The notes under the pieces are model-generated. The model saw nothing but the letters and a program-made list of their open reading frames with translations. It was not told the origin of the DNA and did no database searches. Below are positions 50,487 to 58,726 of a stretch of 64,000 bases of DNA, piece by piece. The position numbers were made by a program, and so were the translations under genes. The stretch lies in contig NZ_CP095050.1 of NCBI RefSeq assembly GCF_022921075.1, positions 1,364,001-1,428,000 on the forward strand. Reading direction: 5' to 3'. The number at the start of each line of letters is the position of its first letter. Within the stretch, counting starts at the first letter, position 1. This DNA comes from Hymenobacter sp. 5317J-9 (GTDB lineage: Bacteria; Bacteroidota; Bacteroidia; Cytophagales; Hymenobacteraceae).

Positions 50487-53400
50487 ATGGCTAAAATCCT
50501 GCGCCTACACGATACCGGCTCCAGCACCCACGAGGGCTGGGGACCGACTGGAAAAATTGGCCCCCACGAAGTGGAGCGCCTGCGCGACCCGCAGGGCGGC
50601 CGCGCCGCCAAAGTGGCTGTGTCCATTCCTTCGCCGTTTGCCCGCATGCACCTGGTCGAAACCGCCCTGCGCTTTGTGACGCAAGGCGGGGCCGCCCAGG
50701 ATTCCGTTTACCACCAGCTGGTGAGCCACTTTTGGGACGTGTGGGAGATGGTGTTCAACTTCCACCAGCGCAAGCTGGCCAGCCAGCGCCTGCAAATCCG
50801 GGCCTGGCGCAAAGACGAGGAGCTGGCTAAGCTGCGCCAAAACCCCGCCACCCGCCCGCTGGCCGATGTGCTGAGCCTGTACCTCGACGGCCGCTTCGCG
50901 AAGCTGACCGAGATGCATCTGATTTATTTCCCCGGTGCCAATGGCGTGCCGCAGCTCATTGGCGGCACTTCGCCGCTCACGCTGTTTTTCCCGGCGCCCA
51001 ACGTGCGCCCGCTGCCGGTGCAGCGGCCCCAGGGTGGCGGCTATTATTTCGACAACCAGTACGTGCCGCTGGAGGCCCGCGAAGCCGCCTTTCGCGACTA
51101 CGTGTACCAGCTGTTCACCGGCGACCCGGCCTTGACATCGCTGGCCCCGCTGGTGCGCGACACCCTCGACCGCAGCCTACTGCAGAAATGGGCCCTGGAA
51201 GGCAGCGCCAATCTGAGCAATTTCCCGGTGCTGACGGATGCGTCGAACAACCAGATTGACGTGGCCGGCGTGCTGCTGCGCGTGCGCCCCGACGAGGGCA
51301 CGGTGCGCAATTCGGACTTGTTCATCCGGCCCAGCCGGCCGGGCGTGGCGGGCCCGTTGCCCATCGTGCTGCGGCCCGGCCTGAAGGCCGTGGGCAAGCG
51401 CTACTTCAACGAAACCATGTTTGCCGACAGCGGCGCCATTGTGCCCGCTGCCGATGCCCGCCCGCTGAAGGAGCGCACCCTGCCTGGTCCGGAGCTGCCG
51501 TACCCGTACCTCACGGTGAACGATTTGCTGGAGGAAACGCTGCTGACCGTGCCCTACGAAGTGGACGATACGCGCTTTTTCAGTGGTAACCTGAAGATAG
51601 CGCCGGGCTTTAAGCCCAGCAACTGGCCGCTGCTGCCGCTCAAGCCGACGTATTTCGACTACTTCACGGCCCAGGATTTGGCCGAGCACCTGACGGTGGA
51701 GATGGACTCGGCCAGCGTGCGGGTGCGCCTGCGCGTGCCGGTGAGCGGCGGCGGCGACGTGGACTACGAGCGCGCCTACTACCCCAATCCGCAGGGCGAC
51801 AACATCGGCCGCCTGCTGGTGACCAACGTAGCGCTGTCGGTATTCCCCTTCGTGAAGGTGATTGACGCACCGCAGTTCAACGATTTCTACAAAGTGATGC
51901 TGGTGGATGCCAACAACATCGACCCGAGCATGGTGACCAAGAAAGTCGACCTGAAATTCTGGGCCAATGGCCACCAGCTCAGCGAAACCGGCACCGACCA
52001 GAGCGCCACCCGCTACGAGCGCACCCCCAAAACCAGCCAGGACGAAGGCAGCACCTACTACGAGGTGCGCGGCACCCATTTCGACTACCTCGAAGTGCTG
52101 AACCCGGCCCCGGCCGAGGGCCGCGCCCTCATCATTCCGCGCTGGCCCGAAGTGCGCCAGGGTACCAAGGAGTACCGTTTTGCCATCGATTTCGGCACGA
52201 CGAACACCCACGTTGCCATGCAGGACAGTCCCGGCCAGGAGCCCAAACCATTCAGCTTTGGCCTGACCGATACGCCGGTAGCCCTGCTCAAAAAGAGTAC
52301 CGCCGAGCCCGACCGTACTGCCTACGAGCGCCTGTACCGGGGCATCGACGATGACCCGGCCAACTTCGTGCAAATCAAGCGTTGGCAGCAGTACCAGGAG
52401 CGTGAGTTTGTGCCGCCCATCATTGGCGCCGACAATTCGCCCTACGCTTTCCCGGCCCGCACCGCCACCTACGAGGCGGCCAACTACGCCACCCAGGAAT
52501 TGAGCGTGCTCGGCAACATCAACGTGGCCTTCGGCATCATCACCGAGGAGCAGCGCCGGCCGAATTACCACACCAATCTGAAGTGGGATAATTCGCTGAA
52601 CATCGCCAACACCAACCGCGTGCGGGCGTTTTTCAAGGAAATTCTGCTGCTGTGCCGCGCCAAGGTGGCCCTGAATGGTGGCAACCTCGCGGCCACGCAA
52701 ATCACCTGGTTTGCCCCGCTGAGCTTCAGCACTTACCAGCGCAATCTGTACCAGCGCGAGTGGGATACGATTTTCCACGACGTGTTCAAGACCACCAATT
52801 CTATGCCCTGCATGGTGGAGAGCACGGCGCCTTACTACTACCTCACCCGCCGCAACATCGTGACGCTGGGGCCGGGCGAAAACGCGGCCTTCATCGACAT
52901 CGGCGGCGGCACCACCGACGTGCTGCTTTACGCCGACCGCAAGCCGGTGCTCAGCACCTCGTTCCGCTTCGCCGGCAACGACCTGTGGGGCGATGGCGGG
53001 GCCGAAGTACGCGGCTCGAAAGACAACGGACTGGTGCGTTTTGGTGTGGCTGGGGTGCAGAGTGCGGTGCTTTCGCCCGCCGCCCGCCGGGCGCGGGAGT
53101 ACGTGCTGGTGGCTGAAAGCACCGATAATTTCGGCTCCGAGGACGTAGCCAGCTTCCTGTTTAATTACGACCAGTTGCTGGGCTTCAGCGAGCGGCTGCT
53201 GCGGGCCGAGCACCTGCGGGTGCTGTTCTACCTGCACTTCGGCGCCCTCATCTACCACGTGGCGCAGGTGACGGTGGCCAACGGCCAGCAGCTGCCGCGC
53301 TACCTGTGCTTCACCGGGCGCGGCAGCCTCTACGTGCGTCTGCTGGCGGCCGGGGCCAACCTGCAGCCGGTGGAGAAACTGGCCCGCCTCATCATGGAGA

Positions 53401-53894
53401 AAGCCACTGGGCAGCCCGTGCCGGCTGATTTCCGCATCAAGCTGGCCGACGACCCCAAGCAAACCACCGCCAACGGCGGCGTGCTGGCCACCGGCCAGAT
53501 TCCGCAGGACCCGCCCCTGGTGCGCCCCGTGGGCGTTGCGCCCGATGCCGAGAACCCGCAGGCCGACAAAGGCGAGCACCACCTCGAAGCTGCTGCCGTA
53601 ACTGATGAAATCAAGCAAGCGGTATTAAGCAATGCCCGCGCCTGCCTCAAGCTGCTGCTCGAAGACCCCGAGCTAAAGCGCGTGCAGGCCGACCTGGGTG
53701 TGAAAAACGACCCCGGCCTAGTGATGAGCACGCTGGAGCGCAGCCTCGGCGATTCCTTCAATCTCTACCGCCAACAGTACGCCGACGTGCTGCGTGACGG
53801 CGACACCATTCCCGAGACGCTGTTCTTCCTGCCGTTCAAAAACGCCCTGTATGAACTATCCAAGGTGCTTCATGATGCGCAGCCGCTCAACTAG
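50487..53894 (+). CDS. Giant actin/Hsp70-fold ATPase
   Basis: 1135 residues, soluble. Residues about 560-1000 carry the actin/Hsp70 nucleotide fold: phosphate-1 AIDFGTTNTHVAMQD (Asp568), phosphate-2 FIDIGGGTTDVLLYAD (Asp804) and adenosine motif YLCFTGRGSLYVRLL (about 941). The first 560 residues (GPTGKIGPHEVERLRDPQGG, LYLDGRFAKLTEMHLIYFPG, a beta-rich stretch about 180-540) match nothing I recognise. The C-terminus (1000-1135) is helical. Gene follows the tubulin-like gene across a palindromic repeat. The next ORF starts inside its last 23 bases. ATP-driven conformational change or filament formation is inference. Confidence 0.8.
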   Translation: MAKILRLHDTGSSTHEGWGPTGKIGPHEVERLRDPQGGRAAKVAVSIPSPFARMHLVETALRFVTQGGAAQDSVYHQLVSHFWDVWEMVFNFHQRKLASQRLQIRAWRKDEELAKLRQNPATRPLADVLSLYLDGRFAKLTEMHLIYFPGANGVPQLIGGTSPLTLFFPAPNVRPLPVQRPQGGGYYFDNQYVPLEAREAAFRDYVYQLFTGDPALTSLAPLVRDTLDRSLLQKWALEGSANLSNFPVLTDASNNQIDVAGVLLRVRPDEGTVRNSDLFIRPSRPGVAGPLPIVLRPGLKAVGKRYFNETMFADSGAIVPAADARPLKERTLPGPELPYPYLTVNDLLEETLLTVPYEVDDTRFFSGNLKIAPGFKPSNWPLLPLKPTYFDYFTAQDLAEHLTVEMDSASVRVRLRVPVSGGGDVDYERAYYPNPQGDNIGRLLVTNVALSVFPFVKVIDAPQFNDFYKVMLVDANNIDPSMVTKKVDLKFWANGHQLSETGTDQSATRYERTPKTSQDEGSTYYEVRGTHFDYLEVLNPAPAEGRALIIPRWPEVRQGTKEYRFAIDFGTTNTHVAMQDSPGQEPKPFSFGLTDTPVALLKKSTAEPDRTAYERLYRGIDDDPANFVQIKRWQQYQEREFVPPIIGADNSPYAFPARTATYEAANYATQELSVLGNINVAFGIITEEQRRPNYHTNLKWDNSLNIANTNRVRAFFKEILLLCRAKVALNGGNLAATQITWFAPLSFSTYQRNLYQREWDTIFHDVFKTTNSMPCMVESTAPYYYLTRRNIVTLGPGENAAFIDIGGGTTDVLLYADRKPVLSTSFRFAGNDLWGDGGAEVRGSKDNGLVRFGVAGVQSAVLSPAARRAREYVLVAESTDNFGSEDVASFLFNYDQLLGFSERLLRAEHLRVLFYLHFGALIYHVAQVTVANGQQLPRYLCFTGRGSLYVRLLAAGANLQPVEKLARLIMEKATGQPVPADFRIKLADDPKQTTANGGVLATGQIPQDPPLVRPVGVAPDAENPQADKGEHHLEAAAVTDEIKQAVLSNARACLKLLLEDPELKRVQADLGVKNDPGLVMSTLERSLGDSFNLYRQQYADVLRDGDTIPETLFFLPFKNALYELSKVLHDAQPLN

Positions 53895-54552
53895 CCCGGT
53901 GTGGCGGTGGGCGCTGCTTCTGCTGCTGGCTCTAGACCTGGGCAGCGGAGTGGCGGCGCGCGCCCAGCCCGCTGATTCCGACTTGCCGGTAGCGAGTGTG
54001 CCAAATTCCAAGTGGCCTTGGATGCTTGGGCTGATGGCAGGTGGTATTATAATAGGTGTGCTGGGCGCGCGGTGGTTGACCCGGAAACCTCGCAGGGTAG
54101 TTGGGGTCATCCCCCCGCGTCCCATACCAAAAAAACGAGCTGAAAATGTGCCCAAAGCAGCAACACAAACTTTTGTTCTTCCTGCAACCCAAAGTCCTCC
54201 CAAACAGGTGTCAATTCAGTCGATGAGCAAAATACAGGGCCGCGAGCCACGTCCTTCAGTACCTTACAAATCTTCTCCAAAATCATTGAGAAAACCGGAC
54301 GAAATTCTGCAGTCATCATATGAAAATCAGCCTATAAAGTCAGAAAATACTGTAGAGTGGGTTACAACGATGTCCACGCCCCCAGCTATTCAGGAGTTAA
54401 TTAATTCAACTCCTGATGAAACTGTCAATATCAATGACACAGGCCGTTCCCCTGTAATTGTTCCTCCAGATAATGCTAAAATTCAGGCCGGTCAAGGAGG
54501 ATGGTCTATGCCTCCCACAAAGCCATATTCTCATGAAGAAACGCAGAACTAA
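53872..54552 (+). CDS. Membrane-anchored proline/serine-rich linker protein
   Basis: 226 residues from ATG 53872, overlapping the end of the actin-like gene. Signal-like segment (WALLLLLALDLG, about 11-28), then a transmembrane helix (WPWMLGLMAGGIIIGVLGAR, about 50-70), basic RWLTRKPRR and a long low-complexity Pro/Ser/Lys tail. Near residue 180 it contains MSTPPAIQELINSTPDE, which recurs in the next ORF. From about 54100 the DNA is clearly more AT-rich than the cluster average. No family recognised; perhaps a flexible tether. Confidence 0.6.
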   Translation: MMRSRSTSPVWRWALLLLLALDLGSGVAARAQPADSDLPVASVPNSKWPWMLGLMAGGIIIGVLGARWLTRKPRRVVGVIPPRPIPKKRAENVPKAATQTFVLPATQSPPKQVSIQSMSKIQGREPRPSVPYKSSPKSLRKPDEILQSSYENQPIKSENTVEWVTTMSTPPAIQELINSTPDETVNINDTGRSPVIVPPDNAKIQAGQGGWSMPPTKPYSHEETQN

Positions 54553-55096
54553 ACAAGAGAGTAAAGAGTCAGAGTACGATTGGAAGGTACCACACCGTCG
54601 TTCAGAGATGGACTCATCTCATTATCCTACGCCCATGAAACAGGAAGAAGAATTGCTGAAACCCGGCCAGACTCTTGAATGGCCTGCACCCACCTCCACG
54701 CCACCCGCGATTCAAGAACTAATAGAAAATACCGCGCCAGAAGTATCGGTAGAGAAAGTCCCTTTGGCGGCTACTGGGCCAGTGCGTTACTTCGGCCCGG
54801 CCCCCGACGTGCCCAGCATTGAGCACCGCAAACTCAGCCCCAACCCGCTGCCGCAGATGCCGCTGCTCATCACGCTGCCGCACACCGACGCCGATACCGC
54901 GCAATTCTCCTTCAGTCCGCAGGCCGACCAGTCGCGCATCATCGGCAATGGTGTGCGGGAGTTGAAGGAGTTTTTTACGTTTGAACTGCCGCCTACGGAG
55001 CAGTTCACGACCATTAAAAACCTGACCCCCGGCAAGCTCGAAAAGCGCGACGATGCCTGGCACGTGGTGCAGAAGGCCAGTATTGCGCTGAGCTAA
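54533..55096 (+). CDS. Hypothetical protein sharing a motif with its upstream neighbour
   Basis: 187 residues from ATG 54533, overlapping the previous ORF by 20 bases. The N-terminal 60 residues are charged and disordered; TSTPPAIQELIENTAPE repeats the motif of the upstream protein. The C-terminal 100 residues (GPVRYFGPAPDVPSIEHRKL ... ELKEFFTFELPP ... TIKNLTPGKLEKRDDAWHVV) look like a folded domain, and the DNA returns to high GC there. It may be the folded half of a gene whose duplicated front became the upstream ORF. Cytoplasmic, function unknown. Confidence 0.6.
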   Translation: MKKRRTKQESKESEYDWKVPHRRSEMDSSHYPTPMKQEEELLKPGQTLEWPAPTSTPPAIQELIENTAPEVSVEKVPLAATGPVRYFGPAPDVPSIEHRKLSPNPLPQMPLLITLPHTDADTAQFSFSPQADQSRIIGNGVRELKEFFTFELPPTEQFTTIKNLTPGKLEKRDDAWHVVQKASIALS

Positions 55097-55111
55097 TGAT
55101 TGGCCCGAACG

Positions 55112-55223
55112 AGGTAGAGACGCAATGTTTTGCGTCTCGTCGTTGAACAATGACGCTCGAACATTGTGGGCGGCCCGGTTTCGGCCATTCAACGACGATA
55201 AGCAAGATGTTGCGTCTCTACCT
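55112..55223. repeat. Related palindromic repeat in the cluster
   Basis: Imperfect inverted repeat, arms 55112-55147 (AGGTAGAGACGCAATGTTTT...) and 55188-55223 (...GTTGCGTCTCTACCT), with a nested ACAATG/CATTGT pair. It fills the gap before the channel gene. Confidence 0.75.
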
Positions 55224-55241
55224 TCGCTGTAAATCCAACCT

Positions 55242-56735
55242 ATGCTCTTAATTGAAATCTTACTCATCCTGGCCCTGGTGGCTTGGCAGGGCGTGGTGTT
55301 CTTCCGCAACCGCCAGCTCACCGCGCGGGTGGGGGCCATGTACCCGGCCGCTGGCTCAATAGCCGTGCAGCCCATCCCGTTCACGGCCGCTGACCCGGAC
55401 CGGAACTTCGACGTGCAATACGACGCGCTGATGACGCGCGACGCCTCGCCGGAATTTGGCCAAATCATCGTAGACACCAACGAATACCTGCTAAATAACC
55501 GCGGCGCGGCGGCCGATTTTGGCATTCTGAAAGACATTTCGGAGCGCCACGCCGAGGCGCTGGACGAAGAGATTCAGGCCCAGATTTCGACGCCGCTGTA
55601 CCTGGGTCTGCTGGGCACCTTCACGGGGGCCATTCTGGGGCTGGTGTCGCTGGTAGGCAATCCTTTTGCGGAAGCCGTGGCCGACCCGGCCAAAGACACC
55701 TCGTTCAGCAACAACGACGTGCAACACTTCCTGGGCGGCGTGCTCATTGCCATGATTGGCAGCTTGTTTGGGTTAGCTTTTACGCTGGCCGGCAACCAGC
55801 TGCTGAAGCAGGCCCGAGCCCGGCGCGACCGCAATAAAAACGCCTACTACACCTTTCTGCAGAAGGCCCTGCTGCCCAAGCTGAACTCCGACATGCAGGC
55901 CGGCATGGCCAATCTGAAATCAGTGCTGGACACGTTTAATACCGAGTTTTTCAGCCAGATTCAGAACGACTTCTTCAGCAAGATTCACGAATTTACGCCG
56001 CTCATAGCCAGCATAACCGAGAACGTAAGCGTGCAGAAGCGGTTTCTGGAGCAGCTGGAGAAAATTGGCTATTCCGAGCTGGCCAATGCCACGATTCGGG
56101 TATTCGACCGGGTGGATGAAAGCGCCCAAACGTTCGAGAAGTTCCTGGGCTATCAGCAAGCCCTCAACAACACCGTGACGCACGGCGCCGAAGTGGCGCA
56201 AGTCATCACGGCGCTGCTCAACCGCCTCACGGCCCTGGAGCAGGGCCTGGCCAGCGTGCCGCAGTACCTGCAGCAGCACGACGACGCCCTGCGCCAGCAG
56301 GTGGCTTTCTTCAGCCAGCACGGCAAGCTACTGGCCGACCTGGGCGCCCAAATCCGTCAGGGCGTGAGCGAGGGCGTGCACCGCATGGACGTGGAGCTCG
56401 ACGGCCGCCTGCTGGAGCTGCAAAAAGAAGCCACCGAAGCCCATGAGCAATGGCAGCGCCATTTCCGTGAGCTGAACCAGAACAACGTGTACCAGAAAAT
56501 CACGGAGTACCTCAACCCCTTCACCCAACTGCCGGCCCAGCAAAAGGACCTCAACGTGCTGCAGGAGCGCCAGGCCAACCTAGCTGCGCAAGCCATGCAA
56601 CGCATGGAAGCCCGCCTGCTGGCCGACTCGCAGCTGCAACAGGCCCTGTTGCAACAGGTAGACCGCACCAACAAGGTGCTGGAGGAAATCACCAAGCCCA
56701 ACTGGTTTCAGCGAAATTTCCTGGGCAAGAAGTAA
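55242..56735 (+). CDS. MotA/TolQ/ExbB-like channel protein with long helical tail
   Basis: 497 residues. TM1 about 2-21 (LLIEILLILALVAWQGVVFF), TM2 about 116-139 (STPLYLGLLGTFTGAILGLV) and TM3 about 163-187 (FLGGVLIAMIGSLFGLAFTL). The TM2 GLLGTFTGAILGL motif is that of MotA/TolQ/ExbB proton channels. Residues 190-497 are almost entirely helical, with many Gln/Glu/Leu heptads (VPQYLQQHDDALRQQVAFFS), a very long cytoplasmic tail like that of the Zorya defence protein ZorA. Followed by the MotB-like partner; together they should form an inner-membrane stator driven by proton flow. Confidence 0.82.
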   Translation: MLLIEILLILALVAWQGVVFFRNRQLTARVGAMYPAAGSIAVQPIPFTAADPDRNFDVQYDALMTRDASPEFGQIIVDTNEYLLNNRGAAADFGILKDISERHAEALDEEIQAQISTPLYLGLLGTFTGAILGLVSLVGNPFAEAVADPAKDTSFSNNDVQHFLGGVLIAMIGSLFGLAFTLAGNQLLKQARARRDRNKNAYYTFLQKALLPKLNSDMQAGMANLKSVLDTFNTEFFSQIQNDFFSKIHEFTPLIASITENVSVQKRFLEQLEKIGYSELANATIRVFDRVDESAQTFEKFLGYQQALNNTVTHGAEVAQVITALLNRLTALEQGLASVPQYLQQHDDALRQQVAFFSQHGKLLADLGAQIRQGVSEGVHRMDVELDGRLLELQKEATEAHEQWQRHFRELNQNNVYQKITEYLNPFTQLPAQQKDLNVLQERQANLAAQAMQRMEARLLADSQLQQALLQQVDRTNKVLEEITKPNWFQRNFLGKK

Positions 56736-56742
56736 CTACTCC

Positions 56743-56827
56743 GTCATGCAGAGCGCAGCGAAGCATCTCGCTCGGAGCGAGCCTGATTACTGCCCCACGC
56801 GAGATGCTTCGCTGCGCTCTGCATGAC
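56743..56827. repeat. Dispersed palindromic repeat, copy 6 (short variant)
   Basis: Perfect 28-bp arms 56743-56770 (GTCATGCAGAGCGCAGCGAA...) and 56800-56827. CTGAGC of the main family is CAGAGC here, with GCTCTG on the other arm, so the change is paired. Confidence 0.9.
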
Positions 56828-56865
56828 TTTCTACCACCTCCAGTAATACCAGCAATAAACCCACT

Positions 56866-57525
56866 ATGAAAGAAAGCAAGGACTTCTTCTGGCCCAGCTA
56901 CGTGGACCTCATGACGGCCTTGTTCCTGACCATGCTGGTGCTGTTCGTGCTCAGCTATAAGCTGTTCAAAGACAAGCAGCGTGATAACGACAAGCTCATC
57001 TACGACCTGAAAGTGCAGGTGCAGGAAAAGCGCAAGCTCGACGAGATAAAAGCGGCCCTGAAGCGGCTGGAAAGCAATTACTTCATCTACAACGAGCGCT
57101 ACAAGCGCTACGAGCTCAACTTCCCCGTCACGTTCTCGCCGCAGAGCGCCGTGCTGCCCGCCGAGGCCCAGGCGCCGCTGGTGAAAGCCGGCCGCTTCCT
57201 GCTCAGCCAGATGCAGGCCATCAAAAACGACGACAACGTGCAATACCTCATTGTGGTGGAAGGCCGTGCCGCCAAAGACCTGCGCTACCCCGCCAACGAC
57301 CCGCACAACCTCGACGGCCCCGCCGTTCGGCAGCTCAGCTACAGCCGCGCCCTAGCCGTGATTCGGCTGTGGGAGCAGGCCGGCCTACGTTTCCCCGCCA
57401 ACCTGGAAGTGGTGGCGGCGGGCAGCGGCTTCCGCGGCGCCGGGCGCTACACGGGCAGCCAGGAAGCGCTCAACAAACGCTTCATCATCCAGGTGCAGCC
57501 CAAGATTGGCTCGATTGGGAAGTAG
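56866..57525 (+). CDS. MotB/ZorB-like protein with OmpA domain
   Basis: 219 residues. Short cytoplasmic N-terminus, one transmembrane helix (about 12-35: YVDLMTALFLTMLVLFVLSY) with Asp14 at the place of the channel aspartate of MotB/ExbD, a short helix (40-70) and a periplasmic OmpA/MotB domain (about 75-215). The peptidoglycan-binding core is recognisable in LSYSRALAVIRLWEQAG (Arg161) and NKRFIIQVQPK. The partner channel is encoded just upstream. Last gene of the cluster. Confidence 0.85.
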   Translation: MKESKDFFWPSYVDLMTALFLTMLVLFVLSYKLFKDKQRDNDKLIYDLKVQVQEKRKLDEIKAALKRLESNYFIYNERYKRYELNFPVTFSPQSAVLPAEAQAPLVKAGRFLLSQMQAIKNDDNVQYLIVVEGRAAKDLRYPANDPHNLDGPAVRQLSYSRALAVIRLWEQAGLRFPANLEVVAAGSGFRGAGRYTGSQEALNKRFIIQVQPKIGSIGK

Positions 57526-57527
57526 TC

Positions 57528-57570
57528 GAGAACGGTGTAGAGACACAAGTATGCTTCTCTACGCCGTCTC
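57528..57570. repeat. Short inverted repeat after the MotB-like gene
   Basis: GAGAACGGTGTAGAGA... (57528-57543) pairs imperfectly with TCTCTACGCCGTCTC (57556-57570). No T run. Perhaps a decayed relative of the 55112-55223 repeat. Confidence 0.45.
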
Positions 57571-57585
57571 AGGGCACTTTTTCGA

Positions 57586-58571
57586 CTACAAAATGGCCTC
57601 AATGGCCGCCAGCTCCTCCGCGCTGAATGTCAGGTTCTCCAGGCACTTTAGCGAGTCGTCGAGCTGCTCAGGCTTGCTGGCGCCGATGAGCACGGACGTC
57701 ACCCGCTCGTCCTTCAGTAGCCAGGCTAGGGCCATTTGGGCGAGGCTTTGCTGGCGGGTTTGGGCCAGTTCGTTGAGGCGACGTACCTGGTCGAGGCGTT
57801 CGGGCGTGAGGTTTTGCTCGGTCAGGAAGCCCACGCCTTTGGCCACGCGCGAGTCGTCGGGGATGCCGCGCAGGTACTTGTCGGTGAGCAGCCCCTGGGC
57901 CAGGGGCGAGAAGGGAATGCACCCCACGCCTTCCTCGCCCAGCAGGTCGAGCAGGCCGTTTTCGACCCAGCGCTCCAGCATCGAGTACTTGGGCTGGTGA
58001 ATGAGGCAGGGCGTGCCCAGCTCCCGCAGCAGCCGGATGGCCTCGGCGGCCTGCTCGGGCTCGTAGTTGCTGATGCCCACGTAGAGGGCCTTGCCCTGAC
58101 GCACGATTAGGTCGAGCGCGGCCATGGTTTCGGCCAGGGGCGTGTCGGGGTCGGGGCGGTGGTGGTAGAAGATGTCGACGTAGTCCAGGCCCATGCGGCG
58201 CAGGCTTTGGTCGAGGCTGGACACGAGGTACTTCTTCGAGCCCCATTCGCCGTAGGGGCCCTCCCACATGTGGTAGCCGGCCTTAGTGGAGATGATGAGC
58301 TCGTCGCGGTGGGCCGCGAAATCTTCGCGCAGGATGCGACCGAAGTTCGTTTCGGCCGAGCCGGGGGAGGCCCGTAGTTGTTGGCCAGGTCGAAGTGCGT
58401 AATGCCGCGGTCGAAGGCCCGGCGCAGGATGGCGCGGCCGTTTTCGAGCACATCCACGCCGCCGAAGTTGTGCCACAGACCCAGCGAGAGGGCGGGCAGT
58501 TTCAGGCCGCTACGCCCGCAGCGGCGGTAGGTCATTTCCTGGTAGCGGGCGGGAGCAGGCTGGTACGGCAT
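57586..58571 (-). pseudogene. Aldo/keto reductase, frameshifted
   Basis: The N-terminal part (YRRCGRSGLKLPALSLGLWH, FDLANNYGPPP) is read from 58571. The rest (GSAETNFGRILREDFAAHRD, AGYHMWEGPYGEWGSKKY, VDIFYHHRPDPDTPL, PFSPLAQGLLTDKYL) continues in another frame to 57586. The switch falls at a run of five G (58363-58367); one more G would restore a 328-residue NADPH-dependent reductase of the YghZ/Gpr type with Asp/Tyr in the active site. Either a real indel in a homopolymer or a sequencing error. Convergent with the cluster. Confidence 0.85.
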
Positions 58572-58603
58572 GGTGGGGCGAATCGAAAAATAGCGTAATG
58601 AAA

Positions 58604-58700
58604 GAACGTCATGCTGAGCGAAGTCGAAGCATCTCTACCGCAATAGTAAATAGATTACTCTTCGCGGCAGAGATGCTTCGACTTTGCTCAGCATGACGTC
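58604..58700. repeat. Dispersed palindromic repeat, copy 7
   Basis: Arms 58604-58641 and 58664-58700, near-perfect 37-38 bp, between the aldolase and the aldo/keto reductase. Confidence 0.9.
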
Positions 58701-58726
58701 CCTAATTTATCAATATATGCTAAGCG

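Noticed and set aside
51177..53618. 813-residue minus-strand frame opposite the actin-like gene
   Set aside because: Antisense shadow; the plus-strand protein has intact nucleotide-binding motifs.
46948..57525. A Zorya defence locus
   Set aside because: Only the ZorA/ZorB-like pair is present; no zorC, helicase/ATPase zorD or HNH zorE candidate lies in the cluster, so it is reported as Zorya-like stator plus a different set.
25421..58700. Repeated palindromes as a CRISPR array
   Set aside because: Copies are kilobases apart, each is one long inverted repeat, there are no regular spacers and no cas genes.
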